64,000 nt of DNA from NCBI GenBank assembly GCA_907164885.2, contig OU015501.1, positions 61,059,119-61,123,118 of the forward strand. Reading direction: 5' to 3'. Under the pieces are notes generated by a model that worked only from the letters and a program-made list of their open reading frames with translations, did no database searches and was not told the DNA's origin. This document shows, piece after piece, positions 11,046-22,074 of the stretch. Origin of the DNA: Dolomedes plantarius. Its lineage: Eukaryota; Arthropoda; Arachnida; Araneae; Dolomedidae. Position numbers and translations under genes: made by a program. Position 1 is the stretch's first letter. Each line of letters begins with the position of its first letter.

Positions 11046-13049
11046 TCACGGCTTACCTATCTCCATATGATGCAGAAGCTGAATCGGTCGTTTGATTTGA
11101 CCTGTAGCTGTTTTCAGCGTGCCAGCTCTTACCTGTTTGTCTCTGCCAAAATGCAATTCAGTTACTCTTCCCATTCTCCACATTTGCCGTGGCATCTTAT
11201 CTGCTATCAAGACTACGTTACCTACATTAAATTGACAAGTTACATTAACTGGTTTTATAAAATTTACATTTCTTAACTGTAAAAGGTACTCCCCCCCCCC
11301 CCCTTCCATCGTTTCCAAAACTGATTTAAAAGCTTTTCACAGTATAAATATCTCTTAATTAATACTTTTTGAGTACTGGATACACTTCCAGAAATTGATT
11401 TGCCAATATGGGGAGGTAAGGCAGTTATTCTTCTTCCAATGAGGAAATGAGCTGGAGTGAGAGGGGATGGTTCCGTGGGTTCATTATAAACATAAGTAAG
11501 AGGTCTAGAGTTCAAAATGGATTCAATCTCTGCAAGTATTGTTTGCAGTTCTTCAAAAGTTACCAAAGCCCTCCCAAGAATTTTCCTCAAAACAACTTTT
11601 GTCATACGAACCATCCGCCCCACCAAGCGGCCTTTTCTACTGTGTACTGCCACGTAATCCACTTTTTTCCAAAATAATTTTGTATGTCTGAGTCCTTTAT
11701 GTTCGTATACAATTTCTTGAGTTCGGTGTCTGCACCTTTGAAAGTCAAGGCATTGTCCGAGTTAATAATTCGGCAAACACCTCTCCTAGAAACAAATCGT
11801 CTAAACGCTAGTAGGAAATGTTCACTACTTAAGCTGGACACAACTTCCAAATGAACAGCTCGAGTGACTGCGCAGGTAAATAATGCGATGTAAGCATTGC
11901 AATTGTCCTTTGTATATAAGGGTCCTGCAAAGTCTATTGCAGTGACTTCAAAAGGTTGGGATTCCTGAGTTCTGGTTGCAGGAAGTGGAGCTACTACCTG
12001 CCTTCCTTGTTTAGCCTGGAATCGTCTGCATCGTAAACACTTGTTTAAACAGGTGTTGTTCACAAACCTCATGATATGTGCACTTATTCTTATGACTTTT
12101 CCTAGGTCACTATACTTGTGAAGGTCCAATAGTGGTTCAACAGTTTCGAAGTTTATATGAAACGCAACGACCTTTCGCTTCTCTTTTTCAACACCTTCAG
12201 TATCTGAACTGACCCTCGTCGTTGTTACCTCACTTGGAATATTTAACTCTGCAAGCCAAGGTGGTCCTGAAATCCAAGCCTTATCATTGATTAGAGCTTG
12301 TGCTCTTATTCCTCTAGTGAGCTTATCGGCTGGATTGAATTTTCCATTGCAGAATTTCCATCTCGATGGATCAGTCCTTTCCTTTATCTCTACCACGCGA
12401 TTTCTCACAAATATCTTCCAGTCATCTGCAACGCCTTTTATCCAATGAATACAAATCTGGGAGTCAGTCCAGTAAAATATATTCCTTGGTTGTACCATAG
12501 GAAAGGTAGACTGTAAATATGACCCCAGTCTTGCTGATAGTAGGGTCCCCATTAACTCGATTCTTGGTAGTGTCATCTTTTTCAGTGGGGCTAAACGAGA
12601 CTTCGATATTATGAAACACGTTACGTATCTATTTAACCTTCTCATTCTAAATTATGCTACCGATCCATAGCATTTGGGACACATCTGAGAATATGTGTAT
12701 TTCAACAGAATCCCAGCAAATTTCACTGAAATATAATCTGGGTATCTCAAAGAATTTCAACTTCTCAACGTCGTTCAGCCACTCTAGAAATTCTGCTTCA
12801 ATTTCAGTAGGAACACCTTCATCCCATTGAAGGCCTCTTTCCCACAACATTTGGACTATTATCTTGAGTCGTACTGAAAAGGGGTTCATTATACCCATAG
12901 GGTCAAATAACATTCCACAAGCTGCTAAAATATTACGTTTCGTTATCGGCTTATCTCCTTTCAATTTCTTAAACTGACTAGTGTCAATTCTCAATTTGTC
13001 ATTTACATTGTCCCAAATAATACCCAAAATTTTCAATGGTACGCCAGAC
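11046..13049 (-). pseudogene. outer BEL RNase H and integrase, broken
   Basis: It continues the RT-RNase H from the other side of the inner insertion: 13036-12647 (ILGIIWDN, ACGMLFDPMGIMNPF), then after a frameshift and a stop 12645-11602 with RNase H (FIISKSRLAPLKKM, YWTDSQICIHW, FNPADKLTRG) and integrase (AIDFAGPLYTKD, RIINSDNALTF, AAWWGG). 11662-11273 holds the rest of the integrase and 11318-11046 the C-terminal DUF5641-like domain ending at the stop. The linker and integrase zinc-finger His pair seen in the inner element are absent: the sequence jumps from MRFVNN to the CLRCRR cysteines. The last break is in a run of about 14 C (+ strand) near 11291. Confidence 0.9.
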
Positions 13050-13294
13050 TGTTTGGAAATTTGTGTTAATTTTCTCCCCTAGATGGCACTGCATGTTAAT
13101 GTAAGTTTAATATTTACTATGTTTTGTCTAGCACACTCTCGTGGCAGGCAACAGGAAAGTTTGAGCGTATGTAAGCTCTCATCTTTAATAATTCTTTGAA
13201 TAAAAATGTATATATGTAAAATAAATTAATGTAAGTTTTAGAAGATAGATGTTTTTCTTGATGCACCTTCTACCACTCAACCACGGATGTAATA
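13050..13294 (+). repeat. 5' LTR of inner BEL element
   Basis: 245 bp from TGTTTGGAAATT to GGATGTAATA. It contains AATAAA about 150 bp in, a plausible polyadenylation signal. The small - strand frame across it is not a gene. Confidence 0.92.
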
Positions 13295-13493
13295 TGGTGC
13301 ACATCGGCTGTGAACTGGAACTGAATTTATTTTGATTGGAATGGACACCTGCTGTGCTTAAAAAAAAAAAATGGCTCAACGGATTCTTTCAGCGTTTGGA
13401 TGCTGAGTGGAAATAAGAATTTTTCTTCAGATTAGCTATTCTTAATATTACGGATACCTTAATTAAAGGTAAGGTCTTTTATAATATTTAAAA
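13295..13493 (+). other. inner BEL leader: primer-binding site and 5' untranslated region
   Basis: It starts with TGGTGCACATCGGCTG directly at the LTR end. The rest is non-coding leader up to the gag ATG at 13494, with an A-run near 13360. Confidence 0.6.
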
Positions 13494-14015
13494 ATGGATA
13501 AGATTGCAAAAATCATAGAAAAAAGAAGCACAGTAAGAGCTAATATAACGAAATTGATTAAAAAGATTCAAACTTTGAATTATGAAGATGAAACTGTTGA
13601 AAATCTAACAGAATTAATTGAGTTGTTAGAAACGAAAGAAAAAATACTTAAGGAATATAATTTAGAAATTGAAGATCTCATATCAGATCCAGTTAAATTT
13701 AAAACCGAAATTGCTCAATCGGAAGAGTATGATAAAAAAATTATTACGGCTAAAATTAAACTCAAAAATAAAATTAAAGAAATGAATAAAAGGGACGATC
13801 AAAGTTCCCATGGAAGTAATAACACCTCAAATGTTACTGAACATAATTTTACGGCATTAAAATTGCCTAAATTAGAAATTCCGCGTTTTTCTGGTGATTC
13901 TAATTTCATGGAATTCCTTAACTGCTTTGATAGCGCAATAGGGTCGAACGATTCCCTAACTAAAATTGAAAAATTTCAGTATTTAAAGTCCTTGCTTTCT
14001 CCCCCCCGCCTATAA
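13494..14015 (+). CDS. inner BEL gag, N-terminal part
   Basis: It begins with ATG (MDKIAKIIEKRSTV) and is Lys/Glu-rich and helical, ending in the BEL gag block LKLPKLEIPRFSGDSNFMEF. The frame stops at 14013-14015 directly after a run of seven C (TCT CCCCCCC G). The homologous gag sequence resumes one frame over from 14017 with the expected next residues, so this is one gag-pol polyprotein broken by one base. Either the C run is mis-called or the copy is mutated. Confidence 0.9.
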   Translation: MDKIAKIIEKRSTVRANITKLIKKIQTLNYEDETVENLTELIELLETKEKILKEYNLEIEDLISDPVKFKTEIAQSEEYDKKIITAKIKLKNKIKEMNKRDDQSSHGSNNTSNVTEHNFTALKLPKLEIPRFSGDSNFMEFLNCFDSAIGSNDSLTKIEKFQYLKSLLSPPRL

Positions 14016-14016
14016 T

Positions 14017-17000
14017 GTGGTTGCTGGATTCGAATTAAATGAAAAGAACTACGACTCTTGCCTTGAACTTTTAAAGCAGCGTTATGGTCGCACTGATTAT
14101 AATATTAATTTGTATATCTCCAAATTACTTAATTTAGAACCGGTAAGAAATTCCTCTTATGTAAAAGGATTGCGCAAATTGTATGATGATATAGAGGTAA
14201 ACATAAGAAACTTACGCGCACTAAATGTAACCGAAGGATCGTATGGTCATTTATTAAATCCCCTACTCTTAAAATTGTTACCCCAAGATTTAGTTTTGGA
14301 ATTTCACCGAAAACGAAATAAGGAAAAGAACTGTGAAACTTTGGATATTATGACTTTTTTGAGAAATGAAGTCGAATCAAGGGAAATTTGTGAAACTGTA
14401 ATGAATTCTTCCAAGGTTTGCGAAACTAAACGCACCTCTTTTCAAAGTTATCAAACGGGACAAACGTATCATAAAAATTATTCGAAACCTAAACATTTTT
14501 CAACCGCTGCAACATTACTTGCACTAGTAAAAAATACATGCATATTTTGCGAATTAAACCACGAATCTATAAATTGTAGGAAATTTGATGTAGAACAAAA
14601 AATTAGTAAACTTAAGTCTGAAGGACGATGCTGGGCGTGTTTCAAGCCCAAACATACCAGCGGAAGCTGTCGATTAGGTATTTCATGTGAAATATGTTTT
14701 TCAAAATTTCACCATAAATCAGTTTGTAGGAAAAATGGCAAACCTTCTAATGGTCCGGTAGAGCGTAGTAAGGAAAATTGTAATAATTCGCGTAGCTTAA
14801 ATTCTAATGAAACCGAAAATGAAAGGACAAGCTCTACTTCTGAAGTTATAAGTTCTGTTTCTCAATGTAATCTTAATACGAACTGTTCTAAAAATGTTTA
14901 TTTGCAAACTTGCACTGTCGTAGCTAAATCGGAAAATAAATCTTGCTTATCAAGATTAATGTTTGATAGTGGAAGTTCACGTTCTTTTATAAGTGAAAAA
15001 TTAGCGAATAAATTGAATTTAAAAACTATTCGGAATGAAGTTTTGTCAATCTATTCTTTCGGAATGAAAAGCCCAACAGATAAAGTTTATCGAGTTGTTG
15101 AATTAACACTCGAAAGTACAAATTCTCCTTTTCGAAAAAATCAGGAATTATTTGTGTCTAGGACTATTACAGGTGCTACCGTTAAATACCCAGACGAAAA
15201 AATAAAAGACTTAATGCTGAAAAGGAATTTGCGGTTAGCTGATGATTCAGCTAGCTCAAATAATATAGATATTCTTTTAGGGGCAGATGTTTGCTGGGAA
15301 CTAATTTATCAGGAAAAGATTCCTATTAATAAACATTTATCAGCTTTGAATAGTGCATTCGGTTGGTTAATTACTGGAGCGGACAAAAACGAAAGTAGTT
15401 GTTCTGAGAACATGATTATTGTGAATAATGCGATTTCAAATGATTTGCGAATGTTCTGGGAAATTGAAGAATTTCCGAATGAGACTAAAAATTTATCGGA
15501 AAAGGAAAATCAATTAATCAAAAATTTTGAAGATTCTTTAAAATTTAACGGAGAGCGCTATGTTTGTAAATTAATGTGGAAAGATAATGTGGGACCACCT
15601 CCCGAATTGGACTCTAATTATGAGGTGGCGAGCAGACGCTTTAATTCATTAAAAATTAAATTGGATAAAAATCTTGAAATTTCTGACCAATATAAAGAAA
15701 TTGTATCGGATCAATTGGAATGTAATATTGTGGAAAAATGTATTGATGAGGATTTAAACTCAGGTTACTACATGCCGCACAGGGAAGTTGTAAGACAGGA
15801 TAAACAGACTACTCGCGTTCGTATGGTTTATGATTGCAGCTCTAAAGCAAATGACAATAAAAATTCTTTGAATGATTCACTTGAATCTGGAGTTAACCTT
15901 TATCCAAATTTATTAGATGTAATACTTAAATTTCGGGAAAATCAAGTTGCGTTTTGCAGAGATCTAGAAAAAGCTTTCCTTATGATAGAAATTGCGGAAG
16001 AGGATAGAAAGTATCTAAAATTTTTGTGGTTTTCGGACGACTCGAATTATTCGGTACAAACACTTCAACTTAATCGTTTACCATTCGGATTAACGACGTC
16101 TCCGTTCGCGCTAGCTTGTGTTTTGAAATTTCACATTAGGAAATTTAAAGATGATTATCCTGATTGTTATGAAATGTTAAATTCTCTGTATGTCGATGAT
16201 TTGTACGATGGAGCTAAAAATGCTCAGGATGCCTATAAGTTAACATCTTTGGCAATAGAAATATTACACGTCGCTGGATTCAAATTGAGAAAATTAAAAA
16301 CTAACTGTGAGGAACTAAATAAACTTTGGCGTGAAAACGGGTATGAGGAAAATATGGATTTTGGACTTGGAGAAGGGTTCTTGGGATTAAAGTGGGATCA
16401 TATTAAGGATGAAATTAAGTTAGATTTAAAGGATGTTAGGGATCCCCTGGAATTTGGAATCACCAAGCGACATGTGCTAAGCATGATTTCTAAAATATTT
16501 GATCCTTGCGGACTAATTAGTCCTTTTGTAATAAGAGTTAAAATTCTCATGCAAGAAATGTGGCAAAGAGGTCTAAATTGGGACGAAAACTTGCCAAACG
16601 ACTTAGAAAAGAAGTGGGGAACATGGTGTTCTGAACTTGTTGAACTGGAAAATTTCAATATTCAACGTAAACTTTTTTCAACAGAAGACGTTAGTGAAGT
16701 TTCTCTACATATTTTTGTGGACGCTAGCCCTAAGGCTTATGGGGCTGTGGCATACCTCCGATACTTTACAACTGAAGGAAAAATTAAAATTAGTTTTGTG
16801 ATTTCGAAAAGTAAAGTTGCTCCTCTAAAAACTTTAACTTTAGCAAGATTAGAGTTGATGGCAGCACTCGTAGGTGCTCGTCTAGGTAAATATATTCAGA
16901 ATATATTTCCAGCCTTCACTCAAAAAATATTTTTTTGGAGTGACTCCAAAATTGTGCTGCACTGGGTGAAAGGTTCGTCTAAAGTTTGGAAACCTTTTGT

Positions 17001-17301
17001 GGCAAATCGGGTGGCTCAGGTACAAGCACTCTCTTTACCTGAGTGTTGGAATTTTTGCAGTGGATCGGAAAATCCTGCTGACCTTACTACTAGAGGAGAA
17101 TCTGCAAAAATGATCCTTTCGAGTTCTTTGTGGTGGACAGGCCCTCCTTGGTTGTCTCAACCGGTTCACCTGTGGCCTGGTGAAAGCTCCTCCAACCGAC
17201 CTGATGACAATTGTAATGAAGAGCTAATTTCGAAGGAGCTTCGAACTGTAGCAGTGAATACTGTAGCCTTGACTGAACCAATTCTAGATTTGACAAAATA
17301 A
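14017..17301 (+). CDS. inner BEL gag-protease-RT-RNase H polyprotein
   Basis: About 1094 codons open without a stop. In order it has the rest of gag (DUF1759-like); zinc knuckles from about residue 174 (CIFCELNHESINC, CWACFKPKHTSGSC, CEICFSKFHHKSVC); an aspartic protease with FDSGSSRSF near residue 315; the Pao-type RT (MVYDCSSKAN, FCRDLEKAFLMI, LPFGLTTSPF) with YVDD at about residues 725-728; and RNase H (HIFVDASPKAYGAV near 900, FFWSDSKIVLHW near 971, NPADLTTRG near 1020). It stops at TAA 17299-17301 in TTGACAAAATAAG, where one missing base would keep the frame open. Residues match the outer element domain by domain. Confidence 0.92.
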   Translation: MVAGFELNEKNYDSCLELLKQRYGRTDYNINLYISKLLNLEPVRNSSYVKGLRKLYDDIEVNIRNLRALNVTEGSYGHLLNPLLLKLLPQDLVLEFHRKRNKEKNCETLDIMTFLRNEVESREICETVMNSSKVCETKRTSFQSYQTGQTYHKNYSKPKHFSTAATLLALVKNTCIFCELNHESINCRKFDVEQKISKLKSEGRCWACFKPKHTSGSCRLGISCEICFSKFHHKSVCRKNGKPSNGPVERSKENCNNSRSLNSNETENERTSSTSEVISSVSQCNLNTNCSKNVYLQTCTVVAKSENKSCLSRLMFDSGSSRSFISEKLANKLNLKTIRNEVLSIYSFGMKSPTDKVYRVVELTLESTNSPFRKNQELFVSRTITGATVKYPDEKIKDLMLKRNLRLADDSASSNNIDILLGADVCWELIYQEKIPINKHLSALNSAFGWLITGADKNESSCSENMIIVNNAISNDLRMFWEIEEFPNETKNLSEKENQLIKNFEDSLKFNGERYVCKLMWKDNVGPPPELDSNYEVASRRFNSLKIKLDKNLEISDQYKEIVSDQLECNIVEKCIDEDLNSGYYMPHREVVRQDKQTTRVRMVYDCSSKANDNKNSLNDSLESGVNLYPNLLDVILKFRENQVAFCRDLEKAFLMIEIAEEDRKYLKFLWFSDDSNYSVQTLQLNRLPFGLTTSPFALACVLKFHIRKFKDDYPDCYEMLNSLYVDDLYDGAKNAQDAYKLTSLAIEILHVAGFKLRKLKTNCEELNKLWRENGYEENMDFGLGEGFLGLKWDHIKDEIKLDLKDVRDPLEFGITKRHVLSMISKIFDPCGLISPFVIRVKILMQEMWQRGLNWDENLPNDLEKKWGTWCSELVELENFNIQRKLFSTEDVSEVSLHIFVDASPKAYGAVAYLRYFTTEGKIKISFVISKSKVAPLKTLTLARLELMAALVGARLGKYIQNIFPAFTQKIFFWSDSKIVLHWVKGSSKVWKPFVANRVAQVQALSLPECWNFCSGSENPADLTTRGESAKMILSSSLWWTGPPWLSQPVHLWPGESSSNRPDDNCNEELISKELRTVAVNTVALTEPILDLTK

Positions 17302-18762
17302 GTAGTTTTTTAAAATGTCTGAGAATTTTTGCATGGATAAAACGATTTGCAGCTAGAGCGAGAAAAGTAACATCTGAAAGCGGTCCTCTTTCTGCTCGAG
17401 AACTCGAAGAAGCCGAACAGTATTTTATCCGGAAAATCCAAAGTGAACATTTTTCAAAGGAAATTAAATCTCTGGAATCTAAAAAACCTATTTCCTCAGA
17501 CTCTAACATTTTTTCCTTGGTCCCCATTCCTGGATGAAAATAATTTGATTAGAATAAAGGGAAGAATGAACGAGGCAGAATTTACTTTAGGTGAAAAACA
17601 CCCTATTCTACTACCAAAAGATTCCCGATTGACTGAATTAATAGTGTTACATGTTCATAATAAAATGCTTCATGCTGGGGTTGCTGCGACACAATCAAAA
17701 ATACGTCAAAATTTCTGGATAATTAAAGGAAGGCAGTTAGTAAAAAAGGTCATCCATAACTGTCTAATCTGTAGAAGATATTCAGCGAAACCTGCAAGTC
17801 AACTTACCGGACAGATTCCAAAAGATAGATTAAATGAAACTCCCGCCTTTTATACTACTGGAATTGACTTTACTGGTCCTGTTTATGTGAAGGAAGGAAA
17901 AGACGTCGTGAAAAGTTACATTGCTCTCTTCACGTGTGCTGTAACACGAGCAGTACATCTTGAGCTTGTCTCTGACTTGTCAACAAGTAAGTTCATATTA
18001 GCTCTAAGACGTTTTTTGTCAAGGCGAGGAAACTGTCGCATAATTTATTCCGATAATGCCAAAACTTTTAAGTGCGCTAATAAAGATTTCGATTATTTTG
18101 AAAAAATTGTTAAAGATAAAAGTCTTCAAGACTTCATTTCTCCGGAAAGAATTGCATGGAAATTTATCGTAGAACTCGCCCCATGGTGGGGAGGTTTTTA
18201 CGAGCGATTGATGAGAACAATTAAAGAGCCTTTGAGAAAAATCCTCGGACGATCTCAATTAACCTTTGAAGAACTAACAACAATTTTGGCTGAGATCGAA
18301 AATGTTCTCAATCAGAGACCCCTAACCTACATCTATAACGACGCCAATGAGCCTGAACCTCTGACACCAGCTCATTTTTTGTTGGTGGGACACAACATAA
18401 AATATCCTTTCAATTTTGCTGAACTTTTCAATACTAATTCGTCCAGAGTTTCCTTGGTTAAACGCAAGATATACCAAACAAAACTCCTACAGCAGCTTTG
18501 GACAAAGTGGAAAACACAATATTTGCTGAATTTAAAGAATTTTCATGTGTTCAACACTTCAACCTCTAAAGAAAATTTCAAGGAAGGCGAGGTTGTACTC
18601 ATTGAGGGTACAAACAAATCAAAGTTTTTATGGGACCTAGGTCGCATTACCGAGGTCTTTCAGGGTCGTGATGGACTCGTTAGGTCATGCAAAGTAAAAA
18701 CTAAAAACACTGAACTTAGAAGACCTATTCAACTTTTGTATCCTCTGGAACTGCCGAACTGA
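17301..18762 (+). CDS. inner BEL integrase and C-terminal domain
   Basis: The frame from 17301 (SSFLKCLRIFAWIKRFAARA) runs to a stop just past 17540, and the main frame resumes around 17521 at a CCCC run. The long frame 17443-18762 carries the integrase: a zinc-binding His/Cys site (LHVHNKMLHAG and CLICRR), the catalytic Asp in IDFTGP, the second Asp in YSDNAKTF and the Glu in WWGGFYERL, with 61 and 49 residues between them as in Pao integrases. A DUF5641-like C-terminal domain (GRITEVFQGRDGLVRSCKV) follows. It ends at TGA about 200 bp before the 3' LTR. Only two single-base breaks separate it from the upstream frame. Confidence 0.92.
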
Positions 18763-18965
18763 AAAAAAAAAAAACTTTTTGCTATTTTAATTTCTTTCTC
18801 TTTCTTCTTTTAATACTAGATTATCTATTATAATTGCTAAGTTACTTTTAATTTCAACTATTAGTTTGAATTCTCATAATATTTGTTTTCATTGTAATGA
18901 ATATGAATGTCATATAATTTTATGTTTTTCTTTGTGATAATTTTAGCAAATTATCAGATGGGGAG

Positions 18966-19210
18966 TGTTTGGAAATTTGTGTTAATTTTCTCCCTTAGAT
19001 GGCACTGCATGTTAATGTAAGTTTAATATTTACTATGTTTTGTCTAGCACACTCTCGTGGCAGGCAACAGGAAAGTTTGAGCGTATGTAAGCTCTCATCT
19101 TTAATAATTCTTTGAATAAAAATGTATATATGTAAAATAAATTAATGTAAGTTTTAGAAGATAGATGTTTTTCTTGATGCACCTTCTACCACTCAACCAC
19201 GGATGTAATA
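18966..19210 (+). repeat. 3' LTR of inner BEL element
   Basis: 245 bp, one substitution from the 5' LTR (TCCCTTAG versus TCCCCTAG). Confidence 0.92.
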
Positions 19211-19211
19211 C

Positions 19212-20572
19212 AGACTCTTCCGAAATTTCACGACAGTCGATGCCATTCTTCCTCCATAGTTCATTGAGCTCTGGGGAATTTGATATCCATCTACGAAGAT
19301 TCATACTGGCTTGATCAAGAATAACTATCATTTCTTTACTCTGTTTTAGAACATGGTCAATATCCGTAGATCCTGATATTAAGTCGTCGACATATAACTC
19401 AACATGTCGCAAGATTCGCTGTGGGATTCTTCATATTTCTTTAAGTGAAGCTGCACGGTCGCAGTTAGTAAAAACGGTGAACACTTTACCCCAAAAGGAA
19501 CTCTTGCAATCTGCAACACTTGGAAATTTGGAGGATCGAAATGGAGATTTGGCCCCTGCCCATTAATCCACAGGAACTTTAAAAAATCTCTATCCCCCTC
19601 GGCTATTCCTACTTCAAGAAACGCGCGCTGAATGTCGGCGCAAAAAGCTATTGGATTTAATCTGAACTTCAAAATGATTTTCAATAAGTCAGGATTCAAA
19701 TTGGGCCCGCTTTCCAAACAATCGTTTAGGGATAATTTATCCTTACCCTTAGAAGATGCATCGAAAACTATCCTGACTTTTGTAGTGTCCTTTTGCTCGC
19801 GCACTACTGCGTGATGTGGAATGAAGTATCCTGTATTGACGGTTTTCCTTAATTCTACCGTTACTGGTTCCACAATACCTTCTTTTAAGTGTTCATTAAT
19901 TATTTCACTATATCTCAAACCTAATTCCCGATTCCTTTCAAATACTCTGCTCAAACTGTGCAAACGACGCCTCGCGTTTTCATAGTTACTCTGTAAAATT
20001 TTATCCTTTTCTTTCCATAATAACCGAGTTCCATATCGTTTGTTTTTGTACGTGGTATTTTGCTCAAATGAATCTAAAATTTCCTTATCAGATCGAGAAA
20101 TTTCCTTATCTGGACTTATCCCAATTGTTTCCAGTTCCCAAAAATGCTTAACTCTTTCATAGTCCAATTCTTCATTCGCAACGGTCAAATGGTTAGCATG
20201 CACTTCCTGAAAATTATATCCTTCATCCCTTCCCTGTATCACGAAGCCAAAAATGGTGTCAGTTGCCACTAATCTTTTAGAAATTTTGATATTTGTTTTA
20301 CCCAAAATTTCCCCAATACAATCTGACCCGATTAAAATTTGTATACTACTGGATGTACCCTGATCTGCCAACTCGATACCCTTTTCCAAAGCCATATTCC
20401 GAATCCATTTAGAAGGAATTTCAATTTGTCCTAATGTAATCGAATCAATAACTACTGCGTCAATTTTGATTTTCCGCTTTGGATCACTCACATTACACAA
20501 TTCCAGTTCAACGATATCATAAATTTCCTTCTCAGCTCGACTACCCCCAAAAGTGTAAATAACAAATAACAA
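19212..20572 (-). pseudogene. outer BEL reverse transcriptase, broken by insertion
   Basis: 20572-19379 encodes the Pao-type pre-RT and RT (GYFIPHHAVVREQKDTTKVR, FDASSKG, LNDCLESGPNLNPDLL, FCADIQRAFLEV). A single-base loss just before the catalytic YVDD moves the frame to 19412-19212. The frame is then interrupted at EES by the inner BEL element, which inserted at the CAGAC target 19211-19215. It continues at 13049 on the other side. Confidence 0.9.
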
Positions 20573-22074
20573 GTGCTTCTCTACTTATGGCCTTTAACCC
20601 CAATAGTTCACAAACATCCCTAATCACGAATGTTTTGGTGCTTCCACCGTCTATCATGCAATGAACCATCTGCGTTTTATTTAAAGGACTTGTTTTGACA
20701 GCGGCGGTGAATGTTTGTAATAAGACTGATTCATGCGGTGCCGCCCGCTTCGATGGATTTTTATCGCAAACTAAGCTGAGTGAACTTTGCGCCTGTGGCG
20801 GGATTTCTTTCGCATTTGCTTTAAATTCATTTCTCTCAAAACTGCAAATCAGCGAGTTATGGTCTAAAGAATTGCAGTTTCTGCATTTCTGTTCCCTTTT
20901 ACAAAATTTCCTCAAGTGGTTCTGGCAACAAATAAAGCACAATCCCTTGGCCATTAACGCTTTTCTCCTATTATTAACATCCAATAAACAATCATGCGTC
21001 ATGTGCGAATTGGCAGAACAAACAGTTAACTGATGTTTATTTTGATAATTTTGATTCACCTTATTTCGATAAGGATCATTTACATTTGTATTGTGTGGGT
21101 TTGGGTTTGCCAATATTATAGACGTTTCTCTTATTTCCAATTCCTTCCGTATGTATTCTATTAATTTTGAAATATCAAACAATTCGTTTGATTTACAGGT
21201 CCTATTATAGTTCAAATTCAACTCCTCGGGTAATTTCTGCAATATTACCGGGCACAGTAAATTACCGTAAGTACCTGTTGCTACATTTAAAGACTGCAAC
21301 GAACGAATTTGTACTTCTATTGCGTCGTACATTTTTCGTAGCCCTGCTACATTCGAACAAGATTTTACAGGTTCAATTAATAGGAGTTTATGGATGTGTG
21401 ACGAAATAATGACCTCTGGCCTTCCAAACCTCAGGGTCAACAACTGAACCGATGCGTCATAATTTTGCTCTGTAAGAGCAAAATTATGGCCCTGAAATGG
21501 CGTTCAAAGCAACACCCCCTAAATAAGTTTTCAAATACGTAAACTTTTCGATTTTGCTTAGCGCGCTATTATTGTGTATAGCTACTTCATACGAATTCCA
21601 GAAATCAAGCCAAAGGCTACAATCACCAAAAAACTTTGTTATATCTAGCTTAGGGAGTTTAGCGACATTTTTCGTTTCGGTTCTGAAACTTTCACTGTTT
21701 TCCACATTACTCTCAGATTGATTCTCAGGTTGGTTTGCCTGCACTACACTTCCCGGTCTGCCATATAAAGATCCCAAACACATCTCTAATTTCGATTTTG
21801 AATCGGTTCCCTTATCTTTATACTCTTCGCTCACCGATAAGTCATTCTCTATCTCTTCGATTTTAATTATTAACTGTACCTCATCATCAATTTTATTTAA
21901 CTCATTCATTTTTTCAATGGGCTGATCCCTTAAGCTTGATAGCTCCTCAATTTTCATCTCTTTTGTATAGTCTGCCGTTGTTTCCTTTTCTATCGAAGTT
22001 TTAATTTTTGACAAATGCTTAGTAAATAACTTCCTTAAACCCTTCCGTTTTTCCTTAAGCCTTTGAATATCCAT
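20541..22074 (-). pseudogene. outer BEL gag and protease region, broken
   Basis: It starts at ATG 22074 (MDIQRLKEKRK) with a charged coiled-coil-like N-terminus. The conserved BEL gag block (LPKLDITKFFGD, FTYLKTYL) ends at a stop near 21484 after a single-base frameshift. It resumes at 21443 with two zinc knuckles (CFICCQNHLRKFC, CRNCNSLDHNSLIC) and the protease active site MIDGGSTKTF, where the family usually has DSGSS. A tandem 7-bp duplication (GTTATTT twice, near 20565-20580) breaks the frame again just after the protease core. Confidence 0.9.

Larger units (their letters stand above)
13050..19210 (+). mobile_element. BEL/Pao LTR retrotransposon (inner, young)
   Basis: A 6161-bp + strand element inserted into the RNase H region of the outer BEL, with a perfect 5-bp duplication CAGAC at 13045-13049 and 19211-19215. 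Its LTRs are 245 bp and differ by one base (C/T about 31 bases in), so the insertion is recent. After the left LTR comes TGGTGCACATCGGCTG, a candidate primer-binding site. Before the right LTR is GATGGGGAG, a short purine tract. The LTR ends are TG...TA rather than TG...CA. Confidence 0.95.

Noticed and set aside
13185..13379. - strand frame of about 64 codons at the inner BEL LTR, also repeated at 19101
   Set aside because: It lies in the LTR of a + strand element and appears twice only because the LTR does.
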